Under the pieces are notes generated by a model, which saw only the letters and a program-made list of their open reading frames with translations, was not told the origin of the DNA and made no database searches. Shown here piece by piece: positions 10,701-23,207 of a stretch of DNA of 64,000 bases. Location of the stretch: contig CM048845.1 in NCBI GenBank assembly GCA_026545225.1, positions 117,493,033 through 117,557,032 on the forward strand, read 5' to 3'. Source of the stretch: Cornus controversa (Eukaryota > Streptophyta > Magnoliopsida > Cornales > Cornaceae). Every line of letters starts with the position of its first letter. Position 1 is the stretch's first letter. A program made the translations under genes and the position numbers.

Positions 10701-13700
10701 ATCCGAGTCGAATTGATCTTGAGATCTAAGACGAGTTGATATGGAGATCCAAAATGAGTTGATCCAAAGATCGGAGACGAGTTGATCCTGAAATCCAAGA
10801 CAAGTTGATCCGGAGACGACGAGTTGATCCGAAGATCCAAGATGAATCTAGAGTAGGATATGATAACCTGCTCTGATACCATGTTGATAAAATAAAATAA
10901 AATTGAAGAGAGAAATTAAACAAGAAGAACAGAATGTGGTTCGGCCACTACGGCCTACATCCACGGCACACAAAGCCCAAAGAGTTACATCACTTTTATT
11001 GTATTCTCTCATAGTTTTGTTTACAATAACCATATCTATTTATAGGTGAAAGAATACACGTGATAAACATAGAAAATTCATTAGTGGAAGATTTCTAAAA
11101 TCAATCTCTTAAATCACTCGTATCAATCTTCTATCAAGACTTAAATCACTCCAATAATATATTCTCCAACATATATTAAAATAGAGGGCAATTAAGAAAA
11201 GTCAGTAAAAGATGGCATACTGGGGTGGGAAAGGGAAACCTTAAGCCCTAATTCCCTCCAACCGGGCTCGGGTTTTTAGTTTATTCCCCCTCCCTTTAAC
11301 CCAGTTAGAATCTCTTTAAACCTGTCCTAACAAGGGAGGGTGGATGTCTATCCTGAATTATCAGGTTGATTGCTATCCCGAATTGAAGCTTTTATCTTCA
11401 TGCTCATCTTGGAGACTAACACTTGACTTCTTTTTACTTAATATTTTCAGAAACACGAGGTGTGATTTCAATAGATATTTTTCATGTCTTATGGCTGATT
11501 TGTTGTTGGCTGATGTCAATTACCCTCCTGTAACGTTCTTACCATGATACACATCATTAGCTGTCATTTTCTAACCTCGTGCCAAGCATCTAGGTTTTGG
11601 AGCCTCATGCTAGGCGTGTGGATGAAGGGTTCAGTGAAGCACGTGTGCTTACAGAGGTGACCCTGTTGCCTGACAAGATCCGAATTGCATCTGGGAGACG
11701 TGCTGTAGCCATGGCCACCGGAGTCATTGACCGAACTTATAAGCCTGGACAAGTACGGAAGCAGGTCCTAGTTGTTGTCACATCAGGTTGGTCTGTGATA
11801 TGTTTTGATCACAACCTCAAAAAACTATGGGAGACAAATCTGCAGGTGTGTATTGGTGCAATTTTATTGTAGCTTCATTTATATTTCATATGTTGTAATC
11901 TATCTTATAGATGACTTATTTTCTGAATTTCTATTATTGTTCGTTCAGTTTCACTTATCCTTGGTGGTTTTTGACAGGAGGATTTTCCACACAATTCTCA
12001 CCATAGGGAGATATCTATCTCAATTAGTAATTATACACTAAAGCATGGGGATGAAGGACTGATAATTGTTGGTGGAAGGATGGAAATGCAGCCGCATGTA
12101 TGTTTTCATGTTTCTTGATATTTTGTAATGTATCACTGCAGTTTTACTGGTTTCTGACTCATTTTATCAATAGATGAGGTTCTGATAAGATGTATCTAAT
12201 ATACCATAAAAATGAACACAGGAGAAATATAAGAAAGTAATAAAACCTGCAAGCTACTGGATGATATTGTTTTACCATGCCGATATTCTTGATTTTCCTC
12301 AACTCAGAATGACAGCTATAAATTTGGATTAGTGTAGCCACTAGAGTCAGATTGCACCCCGAGTTGAATTTCTTTTTTGTTTTATCATTTATTTTATTTT
12401 AGATTTGGTTATGAAAGTAAAAAGATGATTGCATGATGGTGTTGGATTTCTTCTTTATGGATATTTTTTTTATTATCATTATCATTTTTTTTTTTTTTGG
12501 GTTAAAAAGTAAAGGAAAGTGGTCATTGCTTGGCGGAATGGTATAACTCAAACTAACAAGCATGTTAGGATGAGGGGTTCGAGTGTTAGAGCAAACACTT
12601 TTTGTAAAATATTGACAAATCTTCCTCTTCTGCACATCCTTTCATAGGCAGAACATACACTGGGTTATGCACTTTTTTTGGTTATGAAAATAAAAGGCTT
12701 CTTAGTAACTGTTGTCCAGATGTGGTAGGTTCAGGTAGACTATAGATCCTGGTTTCAATTCTATGGAAAGTGCTATTGTCGCACAAAATGAAAAGGAATG
12801 AAATTTCTACCTGAGGAATTATTCCTTATATTTAATTTCGTTGGTTTACATGAAGCTTCTTCAATCTTATAGAGAAGGCAAAGTAGTTTAACCTGAGTCA
12901 GCTTAGCTGACATACCTGCTCAAATTGAACTGTAGGTGTGGCCCATGGACCCATTCTATCTGATCAGTTTTTTTTTAAATCATTGTAAATTACTTTTATT
13001 ATTTATTTTAATGATTTATATATTTTCATTAAAGTTACCGGTATTGCCAAATAGGTGTGGATGATCTGGCAACTACATAGGTGGTAAAAAACATTTCAGA
13101 TTTTGCCTAGGAATTTTGGAATTTTGGTTGGATTTTTCTTACCTTGAAATATGATTAGGTTGGCCGTTGGCCAAAATTTTAATTTTATGCTAGAACTGTC
13201 CTGTTGAATGAAAAACGGGCATCTTTCTTTTTACTTTAGGGTGATTTATGACAGCCAGAATCAAAAGTCACTGACAATTTTGGCTTTTGAACTCTGGCAA
13301 ATGCCACTGAATGTTGCTTCTTTACCCTGCCTTGAATCTTTTCCAGTTTCAGTGGAAACTGGAATGAAGCATACAACATACTGACATCTTGTATATGAAC
13401 TCATTTGCCAAGAGATGCTATAATGATGCACGAAATATGATACTTCCAAATATTCTTTGTATTGTTTCAGATGTACATAGATCCTTTTGAAGAAATTGGG
13501 GTGGCAGATAAAGATGCTGAACAGCATAGAAGAAGTGCTACTGAAAAGGAAGTAAGGACAGTTTGTTGGTTATGTATATTAGGATTATTTTGTTTCCCTT
13601 TATGTTTGCTGAATATTTTATTCATATTTCGTACTTTCACAAAGCTGTGCACTTCCATTTTGGAATTACTAATGTTTATCAAAACCTTGGGCTGTTTAGA

Positions 13701-16700
13701 TTTCCTTGTGCAACTTTCTCTGAAATAATTTCCCTTGTGCTTCTTTGCCCTTCTCAGTTGGCTATTATCCTGTAGGCTGGTCCTTGTTTTGTATCCATTA
13801 AAATATATCAGTGGTCCAGAAGGGTGTTTGTTAGTGAAAGCCACAAAGATGACCATGACTTCCCATTAATCTGTATTACTGCACAAACCAAGCCTGTGAA
13901 AGTGATATAGCTTCTTTTTTTGTTCTTATATTAAGAATCATATGTGTTTCTTTGTCTGCCAATTTGCTAAGATTTTGAATAATAATTATTTGTAATATAG
14001 TGAGACAATTTCCTTATATATGTAAAGGAATTTATTTCCCTCAGCATGTATTGCAAGCTGATAATTATTATTTCCCTCAGTATGTATAGCTATATTCTAT
14101 AAATCTCCTTATCTTGGATGCATTAGCTATAGACCACCAGTAATAACAAGTTGATATCACATTATTTTCTTTTTCTTATTTATCAGCAAAAGTTCATGTT
14201 ATGTTCTTCTTTATCTTGCTTAGGCTTCTGAGAATTCTGGAACCGTGGATTTACGTCACTTTGCATTTTATGCATTTGCGGGTAAAAATGGCGCTCTTCG
14301 ATGGAGCAGGAAGAACGAGGTTAGCCCTTCTTGTGCTTCAAAGTTTCTCTCTGTATCATTTCTTTAAACTGTAAGGAGATTACTAAAGATTAGCGTTGGT
14401 TGGTTATCCTTTAGGAAATATGTTATTCTGATTTGGTACTTGTTTTCTTCATTCTCCTCAAAAGATAAATTATCCATATAACTTGCGAATCCTTTAAGCC
14501 AGTCGATCATGCCATTGCTAGAGATTCAGTTTTATTTACAGGCATAATAATAACAAAGTTTTGCATCTATATTATGATTCCCTACATTTTTGCAGCGTTA
14601 TGCTTTATCTGTAAAAGTTGTTACATATATTTTAAACTTGGCAGAGCCTATAATAGCTTTTTGAATACTTTTCCTCTGGAATTCTGATCTTGATGAAGAA
14701 ATATATAAAATTTGGGGAATTGTGTAGAGATTCCCTTCGTTATATTCTTATTTTTCTACTACTGATGGTAACTGTAGAGGCACTGTTCTTTAACAGGAAA
14801 TCTAGGCAGGACTTTGTAGTTAATGTTTAGCAAATAATCGGTAATGTGGCTTGTGACACTTATTTTTGTGATTGCTAACTCCATCATTCTTATGTTATAG
14901 AATATTGAAGCACATTCATCAGATGCACCACAGTTAATTCCACAGCATTTCTACAAACTTGATGTTCATGCTTTGAACAGTCGTCGTCCTGGAGAGGTAT
15001 GCTGAGCTGCAGTCTGAAGTATTATATGCTTTACTTATAGTTGCAAATATCACTGATTAATCTATTTATATTCCATGAGCACCAACCCTTTAAACATGAT
15101 CTCAGAACAATCGTCATTTATGTCGATGCATAGGGCTGCAAATTAACTGAGTTGAGCCGACTATTGATTGTTTGGGCTTGGCTCAGTTAAAGTGCGATGT
15201 TGTTCAAGCTTGGCTCCAACAGGAGCAAACTTGGCTTAACCTTGTTCAAGCTCGCCTTTTGTTCGAATGTGCTCAAGCTTGCCTATCTGGAACTTGTTTA
15301 AACTTTGAATGGTGAAGAACAAAGTAAGAACAGATGCCAATCAAATCCTCACCTCCAGAATATACCTCAACCCATTTATCTAATTCTACAGAGATCACTC
15401 CTTAACAGGACAATATATATATCTATATATATATATATATCTATATAGATATAAAGAAATAAAGAAATTGTCAAGTATAGAGGACATGCTATAATGGGTC
15501 TGTTGGGAGTTGAAGAAATTTTCGCGATGGCGAATTGTCTGAAGAAGGAAGCAACGAAATAATTAAGAATAGAAGATAGGAAGCACGGACACGCCTAAGA
15601 AGGCAAAGAATCCGTGTCGGACACGTGTCGGACACGGATACGCATTGGACACGCCCCGACACGTGTTGGACACGCCAAAAAACGTGTCTGATTTTTTTTT
15701 ATTTTTTTGAATTTTCGGACACGGCCGGACACGGCTCGGACACGGCATGGACACGGCGCGGACACGCCTCCGACATGGCTTGAATTTTCAGACACGGCGC
15801 GGACACGCCAATTTTTTTTTTCTTCTCTTTTTCCTCTTGTTTTCATGCATCTTCTCTCTTCCATGGATTCTTACTTTATTTTTCACTAATCCCTAATTAT
15901 TTTTCTAACAAAACCCTAATTGTTTTTGCTTTTTTCTCCTTTTTTAGCCTCTTTCTTTCTTTTTCCTAGCAAAACACAAGTCTAGAAATGTTGTTTTAAC
16001 AATTCAACTATAGCCCATCTCATCTCTTCATCTTTGTTCTTTTTTACTCTTCTTTCTCTTACTCTACAACTGCTATCTTTTACATGTGACTTTCTCATGA
16101 TGCATTTGAATTTGGAGTAAGCTAGAATGATGATGTTTAAATGATAAGATTAGTTTTTATTCCAATGTCTCGTTTTGATTTGGTTTTATGACTTTGTGAC
16201 ATCGTTCTCTTATAATTATTGTTGTTGTGGAGTAGATTCAATTGTGTACTTGTGATTTATGATTTGTAAATTTTTTTTTTGTTAGGTTGATGAAAAATAA
16301 TATTACTCTTAATTATTTAAAGTACGACATCAAATATTATATAAAAATAAATATTTATTATTTGCCGTATCCCCGCTGTGTCCGTGTTCTAATTTTTTAG
16401 GATTTGCCGTGTCGTCGTGTCCGTGTCGTGTCGTGTCGTATCCGTGTCCCGTATCCATTTCCGTGCTTCTTAGAATAGAAGGAATTATAATTCTTGAATC
16501 TTTAAAATTTAAATTAAACATGAACGTGAGGGGTTTTGAGAGTGAATGCCATCGTGATCTTGATCAGATGGGTTCAAAGGGAGACCATTCATTTTGGAGA
16601 TGGAGGACGAGATAACGATGTGAAGGAGTCATAGTAATAAAGGGAAGTAGATCTCAGGAGGAAAGGTGAAGAGATTAGACCCAAGGAGCACAAACACTGT

Positions 16701-19700
16701 AAATCCTAAAAAATTAAGACACAGGTATGACAAGAGATGATGAATATTTTATGAATACAAAATAATTCTATATGAATATATATTATGCTAGTACTATTTT
16801 TCATCAACCTAAGAATAATATCCCACAGATCATAATAACTAATAATATCCCACAAGCAGTAGAGCTTGTCCAATCCATGCTGGGTCAGGTTTCTGTCATA
16901 GATATATTCCCATCAACAGGCTGTCTAAAAAGGTGGTTAATATTTGAAGGGATTCGCTTTTCCACCTAAAGCAGTCCCGTGTTTTCCATGATGGGTCTAT
17001 TTTATGCCTTTTCAAAATGCATGTGCTGGAAGAACCTTACAGGATTATACAAAAAAAAAAAAATCATTCTAGGTAGTGGAGGTTGTTTTTAATACAAGAA
17101 CACTTTTAATGGTGTGAAAGTTGTTTGATATTCAAATATCACTCTGTGAGCACTAAGAAATTGAAGTTGAGGATGTGGAACTGGGGTGAAGATGTATTAG
17201 CTAGTTATGGAAAGCTTTATGCAAATATTTGATGAACAATTCATTGATGATATCCCAAATTTTGGGAAGTGGACTTTTATAAGCTTTCTTTGGACAAGGT
17301 TATTGGTCAATTCTTTCACTTAGATTGAGGATACAGTGATTGAGTTATTGTCTTCTTGGGAAATAAGATGACGTCCTACCCAAGATGACTATTCAGGCAA
17401 ACATTGAGTTCTTATTTATTTACATTTGCGTGTACATTCCTGTAAATGTGTTTTTATCCTTCATTTATGTATGTTCTATTCTTTCTCTACTGCTTATCTT
17501 GGTATTTCTTAACATTTTTTTGTTAGTATTGTTTGAACTGCACTTCAAGTTCGGTAACATCTTTGCCAAAGATCAGCTCACTGAAACATCTTAAACTATA
17601 GTTTGAATGTAGGGAATTCAGAGAATCAATCCTTGGGGTTATGCCTCATCACTGGGTAAGTATAATATGATTATGCTCTTTTCTTTGCCCCTGCTAATTC
17701 AATATTTTGTATTTACTTGGTGGTTATGGTGATTCACCCCTTGAATACTTGGCCAGGATAGGCGAGAAGACACTTTGTTAGAATTGGCACACTTCAGGCG
17801 GCATAAAAGGAAGACTTTGAAGAGAACACCTGGGAAAACTACAAATTACCCTTTCCACAAGCCTGAGGTAAACCATCCTCCTGGGAAGGACTCAACAAAA
17901 AGAATTTCAAACTTGATTGGAAAAGCTGCAAAATATGCTGGTTCAGCAAAACCCAAGAAGGTGAGATTTTCCAACTGCTTCTATATATGGCTATTTGTTG
18001 ATTTTTTCATTTTGAGTGTGAAATAATAAATTTCTTTTCTAAAATCATCTTTTGTCATCCTGTTTTTCCTCAATTGTTCACAAAATATCCCGTTATATCA
18101 AAAAGGTCTCACAAAATTTCCCCTGGGAAGTTTGGTTCAAGTGGAAAAGCTCTTGTTGAACCAGAACTTAGACCATTGCCGTGAAGAATGGTTGGGTTGC
18201 TTGGATATCCATTACTCTCCTTATCTCAGTTGCTATTTAGTTGTACTATTTGATCTTTCTGATTCAGACCAAATTCGCACTTCATAGCTTCTCTTTAGGA
18301 GTTCTGTGGATCAAGCTTTATTACCTGCGGAAGTAAGATTAACGTGTCAGATACTGTAAGTTGAGGAGTTTAAGCATTTCAAATTTAAGTGCAAAGGTTT
18401 CAAGCTTTGGCCTTGAGATAATGTTTCAAATCTCACACAAAATTAAATTTGGTGGTGGAACCTTAAGGAAAACGTAAGACATTCATTTCAAATTTCACAT
18501 CTCCTCGTATGGTGGTTTAAGATGCAACATGTCATTTTGATAAGAATATCATTAGCCATTCCTCTGGTGAATTAAACCTTTTTCACTTTGTTGATGCAGC
18601 CAATGCCTTATATTCCTACCATAACAAATTACACTCAGCTTTGGTGGGTTCCTAATGTTGTTGTTGCTCATCAAAAGGAAGGGATAGAAGCTGTTCATTT
18701 GGCATCTGGGCGCACTATATGTAAGGTAACATTATGCCATCACATCATTCACCAGTTACTTTAATTTATTAGTATGTAACAGAGCCTGAGAAACTCCAAC
18801 AGTAAATTGTGTTGTTGCATATCTGAAATTTCGAGATGTCTTTTAAATTTTTATAGGTTATTTATTTGGTGAGCATATAAATGGATTTCTACATTTTCAT
18901 GTTTCAAGTTTATAAAGGGATATAAATATTTGACATGTTTGTAACCAGCTTCTTTCCTAGTGTACTATAATACAAATGCACAGACGGACCAAAAGTCATA
19001 TCCTATTCCTAGTACTTTTTATGTGTTATTTATAAGTGAAACACACAAAGACCTTGCATCAGAACTAGGGTTGAAATGGAGTAGATTCATGTGAGTTCAA
19101 GCCATTTTCATATCCATATTGTGATGTTGTGGCTCGAATTTTGTCTTGGCCCGAGTCGCGTTGCGACCTGGTTTTGATCCGAAAAATGGGCTATGTGGCC
19201 CAAAGCCATAGGGGTCCGGGGCAGCGCCCCCACAAAAAAAATTTTGATACATTTTTTCGCTTGCAGGTTTTGGACCCTGTTTAGGACTCTCTTGTAGCCT
19301 AGGAAGCACGGACACACCTAAAAAAACAGAATCCGTTCCGGACATGAACACACCAGAAAACATGTCTAATTTTTTTTTTTTTTTTGAATTTTCGGACACG
19401 ACATTGACACATGTTGGACACGCCAATTTTTTTTTTCCTCTTGTTTTCATGAATCTTTTCTCTTCCATGGATTCTTACTTTATTTTTCACTAATCCCTAA
19501 TTCTTTTTCTAACAAAACCCTAATTTTCTTTACTTTTTTCTCTTTTTCTCTTTCTTTCTTTCTTTTTCCCAGCAAAACACTAGTTCGGGAAAGGCTGTTT
19601 TAACAATTCAACTACAACAAATCTCATCTCTTTATCTTTGTTCTTTTTTGCTCTTCTTTCTCTTACTGTACCATTGCTATCTTTTACATGTGACTTTCTG

Positions 19701-22700
19701 ATGATGCTTTTGTATTTGGAGTAAGCTGGAATGATGTTTAAATGATAAGACTAGTTCTTATTCTAATGTCTCGTTTTGATTTGGTTTTATGGCTTTGTGA
19801 CATTGTTCTCTTATAATTATATTTTTGTGGAGTAGATTCAATTATGTACTTGTGGCTTATGATTTTTGAATTTTTTTTTTGTTAGGTTGATGAAAAATAA
19901 TATTACTCTTAATTTTTTAAAGTACAACATCATATATTATATAAAAATAAATATTTATTATTTGTCGTGTCCCCGTCGTGCCATGTCCTAATTTTTTAGG
20001 ATTTTCCGTGTCCGTGTCGTGTCGTATCCGTGTCCCGTATCCGTTTCTATGCTTCTTAGCTTGTGGCCCAATATATAAGGGCATTTAGGGTTTGGAGTGG
20101 GATTATGAGAACACTGAAAATCGCCAAAAGAAAGAGAGCGAGAGGTAGGATTTGGGGGCTGAAATTCGTAATCTCCTTGATTTCGCATAGTGAGAACTTT
20201 CGCCGTGGATACGCACATCGCCGAACCACGTAAATTCTTATGTTCTGTATGTGGTGCTTGTTTTGTTTTCTGTTGTGTTTCGTGATTATGCTTGGATCGC
20301 GGCTGTTTGTTGTAACACATTTTAATGTTAGAATCCATATCCGGATTTGAATCCGAATTGGATTCTATTGACATTATCCATATAAGAAATGGGTTGGATC
20401 TCGCACAAAACCCGTTCTATGTCATAATTTCATACATCCATATCTGAGCCAGATCCGTGATGGTTTTTTCAAGGAAGATCCATATCCGACTCATTTTTCA
20501 TTCGAATTCAAAAAAATCCAAGCCCATTAAAATGGATTTTGGATTGAATCTTGGCTCAAACCTGCTCGATTAAATGCCCTAATCACAACATGGATATGAA
20601 CTCTGCACCTCTGTGGGATGAAGCTATCAGCTGGTAACATGAATATCTAAACATTTATTTAACTAGTGCTTTACTTGAGTGCTATAATGCAAATGCACAT
20701 ACCTATGCCATCTTATGCTAATACGGAGGGTACTCAAATAGCTCCATATAGACATGTTTCTGGGCCCTCTTATTAGAATGATTACCGAGTGTCTGGGACT
20801 CTGGGATCGGCACAGGGCTAGCTGGCTAGGTGGATAAGTAATGTTCATTGGAAGGTGAGATGATTTTGTTGATTTTGTTTACATGTGGGTATGATTCTAA
20901 TATCTGATGTTGTCTATGCCAAAGGAAGTGTTCTTTGGATTCTATGACTGACAAAAGGAATATATAATTAAAAAGAGAGTGACAGAATTAAACAACAAAT
21001 AGAAAAGCTGGCTTTAGAATTGTTGAAAATTTATGACAGAAAGGACAGTATTTGGAAAATTTCTGAAGCTGTAACACGATAAAATATATTTTCAAAGCTA
21101 TGGCTGTTTTGAAATTGAGTGCTTAAGAAACATAGTTATCGTTTTATTTGAAGTTCGTTCTTTTGTAAATAATAAGTAAGCTTGGTAAAGTTTGCTGTCT
21201 AGAGTAAATTTCTGCATGGCCCTCATAGTGATATGTCATGATATTGTGTAATGTAATGTGCGTCATGCTATATGTACTTTATTGAGGTGACATTTATTTC
21301 TGCATGTCCTCAATATTTTTAGCGTGTTGAACTCTTAGATATGTTAGCAGTTAAACACATCTATATTCTTTCGTACATCCTTTACTTTATTTAAATTATT
21401 CTGACTATTCAATATATGATTTCTGGCAAATTATTTGTTGTCTCAGCACTAACAAATTTAAGGTGTGATGTACAAACCTATGATTTTACCAGCTTCATCT
21501 TCAAGAAGGTGGCCTCCATGCAGACATTAATGGAGACGGAGTCCTAGATCATGTCCAGGTGCACTGCCTTTTCTTTTTAACCTTTAATTCTGACTTATTT
21601 CAAAATTTTATTATTTTTGTACCATGCGTTATGCTGAAGAAAATTGCTCAGTATTTATTGAAAAATGTTGTTTTAAACTCTTCAACTACACTTGGTTTGG
21701 TAATTATAGCAATTACTTGTGCTCTCTCACTGTACTTCAGCTATGTATAGGGATTCTCCTCAAAGGAGATTTACTGACATAGTGACTGATGAACTGTGAC
21801 TAAAATAATTAAAAAAAAAAAAGTGTTTGTCATGTGGCACACGTTAATAAAAAGTGTTCGTTTTCATGTATTTGAGAATTTTGTGTTACAGATAACTCAA
21901 TTATTCATTGATAATATTATTTATCAAAAAAAAAAAATTATTCATTGATAATATCATCTCACTGTGCTCAAAAAAATTAAAAAAAAAAAAAATTTATTGA
22001 AAAAGAAAGAAGAAAGAGGACATCTAATGTATTTGGGCCACATTGGTTATCAGTGGAACTGAACCCTCTTCTCTTTTCTGCAGGTTGTTGGTGGAAATGG
22101 TGCTGAGCAGACTGTGGTAAGTGGATCCATGGAAGTGCTGCGACCCTGTTGGGCTGTTGCAACCTCTGGTGTTCCAGTACGAGAACAACTTTTCAATGCT
22201 TCTATATGTCATCATTCCCATTTTAACTTCTTCCAACATGGAGATCTCTCCAGAACTTTTGGTCGATTTCCAGATGTAAGCTCTTTAGAGGTTGCAACAC
22301 CCATCCTTATCCCAAGAAGTGATGGTCATCGGCATCGGAAGGGAAGCCATGGTGATGTGATCTTCTTGACAAATCGAGGGGAGGTATGCTTTTACTGGAC
22401 CTATATCATTTTTCTCGTAGTAGCATTTTAAGATGCACTTTGATGTCCATAATTGAGTCATAGTTTGATCATAACAGAAGATATTAGGAAATTGGACCAC
22501 TGTCACCTTTTTCAGACAAGTAACAATAAAAAATTGGATCCTCACGATTGCCTTCTAAAACAAAATGGAAAATTTGCATCTTGGAAGGTGGTGCATGCAC
22601 CCTACCTTGTTTTACTATTCAAGACGCCAAGATTCCTTGTAACCTGCAATGCACATGTTTTCTTATATTTATAAAGGAAAAATGGTTCCCTGTGGTGAAG

Positions 22701-23207
22701 AATTGGCAACTCAGGAATGTGATACATCTCTTTCAGGTAACGTCATACTCTCCCGGCTTGCATGGCCATGATGCAGTTTGGCAATGGCAGCTCTTGACAG
22801 GTGCCACTTGGTCAAACCTTCCTTCACCGTCAGGGATGATGGAGGCGGGTACCGTGGTCCCCACACTGAAAGTGTTCACCTTGCGTGTGCATGATAACCA
22901 AGAATTGATCCTTGCAGGAGGGGACCAAGAAGCTGTAGTGCTATCTCCTGGAGGAAGTATACTAACCACCATCAATCTTCCTGTACCTCCTACGCATGCC
23001 CTTATCTGTGAGGACTTTTCAAATGATGGGCTGACCGACCTTATTGTCATGACCTCTAATGGGGTGTATGGCTTTGTTCAGACCAGGCAACCAGGTGCAC
23101 TTTTCTTCAGCACACTAGTGGGTTGCCTTATAATTGTGATGGGAGTAATATTTGTTTCCCAACACCTAAATTCTATAAAGGGAAAACCTCGAGCTTCATC
23201 AGGTTAG
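4697..23207 (+). CDS. NERD1: FG-GAP repeat membrane protein (At3g51050/NERD1-like), 13 exons
   Basis: Thirteen exons splice to 695 codons plus stop: 4697-4759, 5014-5172, 11594-11845, 11978-12097, 13471-13551, 14224-14319, 14901-14996, 17602-17655, 17757-17960, 18600-18725, 21493-21558, 22084-22383, 22737-23207. All junctions are GT-AG and every exon is a multiple of three, so all introns are phase 0. The protein starts with a signal peptide or anchor (about residues 1-20). It carries FG-GAP/calcium-loop motifs DLNGDG (55-60), DINGDGVLD (428-436) and DFSNDGLTD (632-640), and ends with one membrane span (about 662-680) and a short basic tail. This predicts a type I membrane protein with a large lumenal or extracellular domain. 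Length and sequence match, from memory, the plant family of At3g51050, described as NERD1, a Golgi-associated protein interacting genetically with the exocyst in root growth. The fold is confident; the symbol is less certain. Confidence 0.9.
5173..10339. other. Intron 2, left part: repeat-derived intronic DNA
   Basis: Intron 2 (5173-11593) is 6.4 kb, by far the largest in the gene. About 5650-6800 has a composition unlike the flanks and may be an old retroelement remnant, but no terminal repeats could be defined. About 8470-8640 and 9230-9320 contain short GTGTCCGTGT / GGACACGG segments like those of the Mutator-like elements in introns 7 and 10. No coding exon was found here. Confidence 0.45.
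10340..11171 (-). mobile_element. TRIM (miniature LTR retroelement) in intron 2
   Basis: Two direct repeats of about 288 bp (10340-10626 and 10882-11171), each TGTTGATAAAATAAAA...CCAACA, enclose about 255 bp without coding capacity. The element is flanked by a perfect 5-bp duplication, TATAT (10335-10339 and 11172-11176). On the minus strand the upstream LTR is followed at once by TGGTATCAGAGC, the classical primer-binding site complementary to initiator tRNA-Met, and a G-rich tract precedes the other LTR. The internal part carries a run of about 24-bp repeats with GAGTTGATCC (about 10705-10850). The LTRs differ at roughly 6% of positions by hand count, suggesting an insertion a few million years old. 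It is a structurally complete fossil. Confidence 0.85.
12423..12676 (+). mobile_element. SINE-like retroposon in intron 4
   Basis: The segment is bounded by 19-bp direct repeats TTTGGTTATGAAAGTAAAA (12404-12422) and the same with one mismatch (12677-12695), the length expected of a LINE-mobilised target duplication. Inside are a pol III A-box-like stretch (TGGCGGAATGG, about 12531) and a B-box-like GGTTCGAGTG (about 12577). A T-run precedes the right repeat. The first 90 bases before the A-box are AT-rich and may belong to a different insertion. Confidence 0.45.
15577..16472. mobile_element. Mutator-like non-autonomous element, copy 1 (intron 7)
   Basis: Ends are inverted: TAGGAAGCACGGACAC on the left and CCGTGCTTCTTA on the right. 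Each end is followed inwards by dense GACACGG / CCGTGTC motifs. A direct repeat of about nine bases (AATAGAAGA / AATAGAAGG) flanks the element, the size expected of Mutator-superfamily target duplications; the exact edge is ambiguous by one or two bases. Length is about 896 bp with no transposase. The central 500 bp closely matches copy 2 at 19300-20059, in the same orientation. The rest of intron 7 (14997-17601) includes a short TAGGGCTGCAAAT hAT-like end near 15132 and a TA-rich tract near 15412. Confidence 0.7.
19125..20317. mobile_element. LTR-like fossil in intron 10, split by a Mutator-like element
   Basis: The sequence starts TGTTGTGGCTCGAATTT and ends TTGTTGTAACA. It has a GGTCCGGGGCAGCGCCCC motif and a promoter-like ATATATAAGGGC, an arrangement typical of plant copia-type LTRs. 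Without the nested element it would be about 430 bp, plausible for a solo LTR. No internal retroviral genes and no matching 5-bp flanking repeat were found, so boundaries are tentative. The flanks (about 19070-19120 and 20320-20620) share ATATCCATAT-type motifs and may be an older repeat that hosted it. Confidence 0.4.
19300..20059. mobile_element. Mutator-like non-autonomous element, copy 2 (intron 10)
   Basis: A 760-bp sister of the intron 7 element, with ends TAGGAAGCACGGACAC and GCTTCTTAG. It is flanked by nine-base direct repeats CTTGTAGCC (19291-19299) and CTTGTGGCC (20060-20068), one mismatch. Its left arm is shorter in GACACGG repeats than copy 1. It lies inside LTR-like sequence, so it is younger than that fossil. 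Confidence 0.7.

Noticed and set aside
13467-13856. 129-aa minus-strand ORF over exon 5 of the FG-GAP gene
   Set aside because: It is antisense to a confirmed exon and its intron and has no recognisable domain.
15595-15864. 89-aa minus-strand ORF rich in CPTRVG/RVRAVS
   Set aside because: It is a translation of the GACACGG repeats in the arm of the Mutator-like element.
17614-17655. Alternative acceptor for exon 8 of the FG-GAP gene, at the AG just before GGAATTC
   Set aside because: It would give the wrong frame into exon 9. The upstream acceptor (exon from 17602) gives FECREFRESILGVMPHHW in phase 0 and matches the family.
22548-23207. A separate 219-aa gene starting at 22548
   Set aside because: Only 22737-23207 continues the FG-GAP protein; the part before it is intron 12 that happens to be open in frame.
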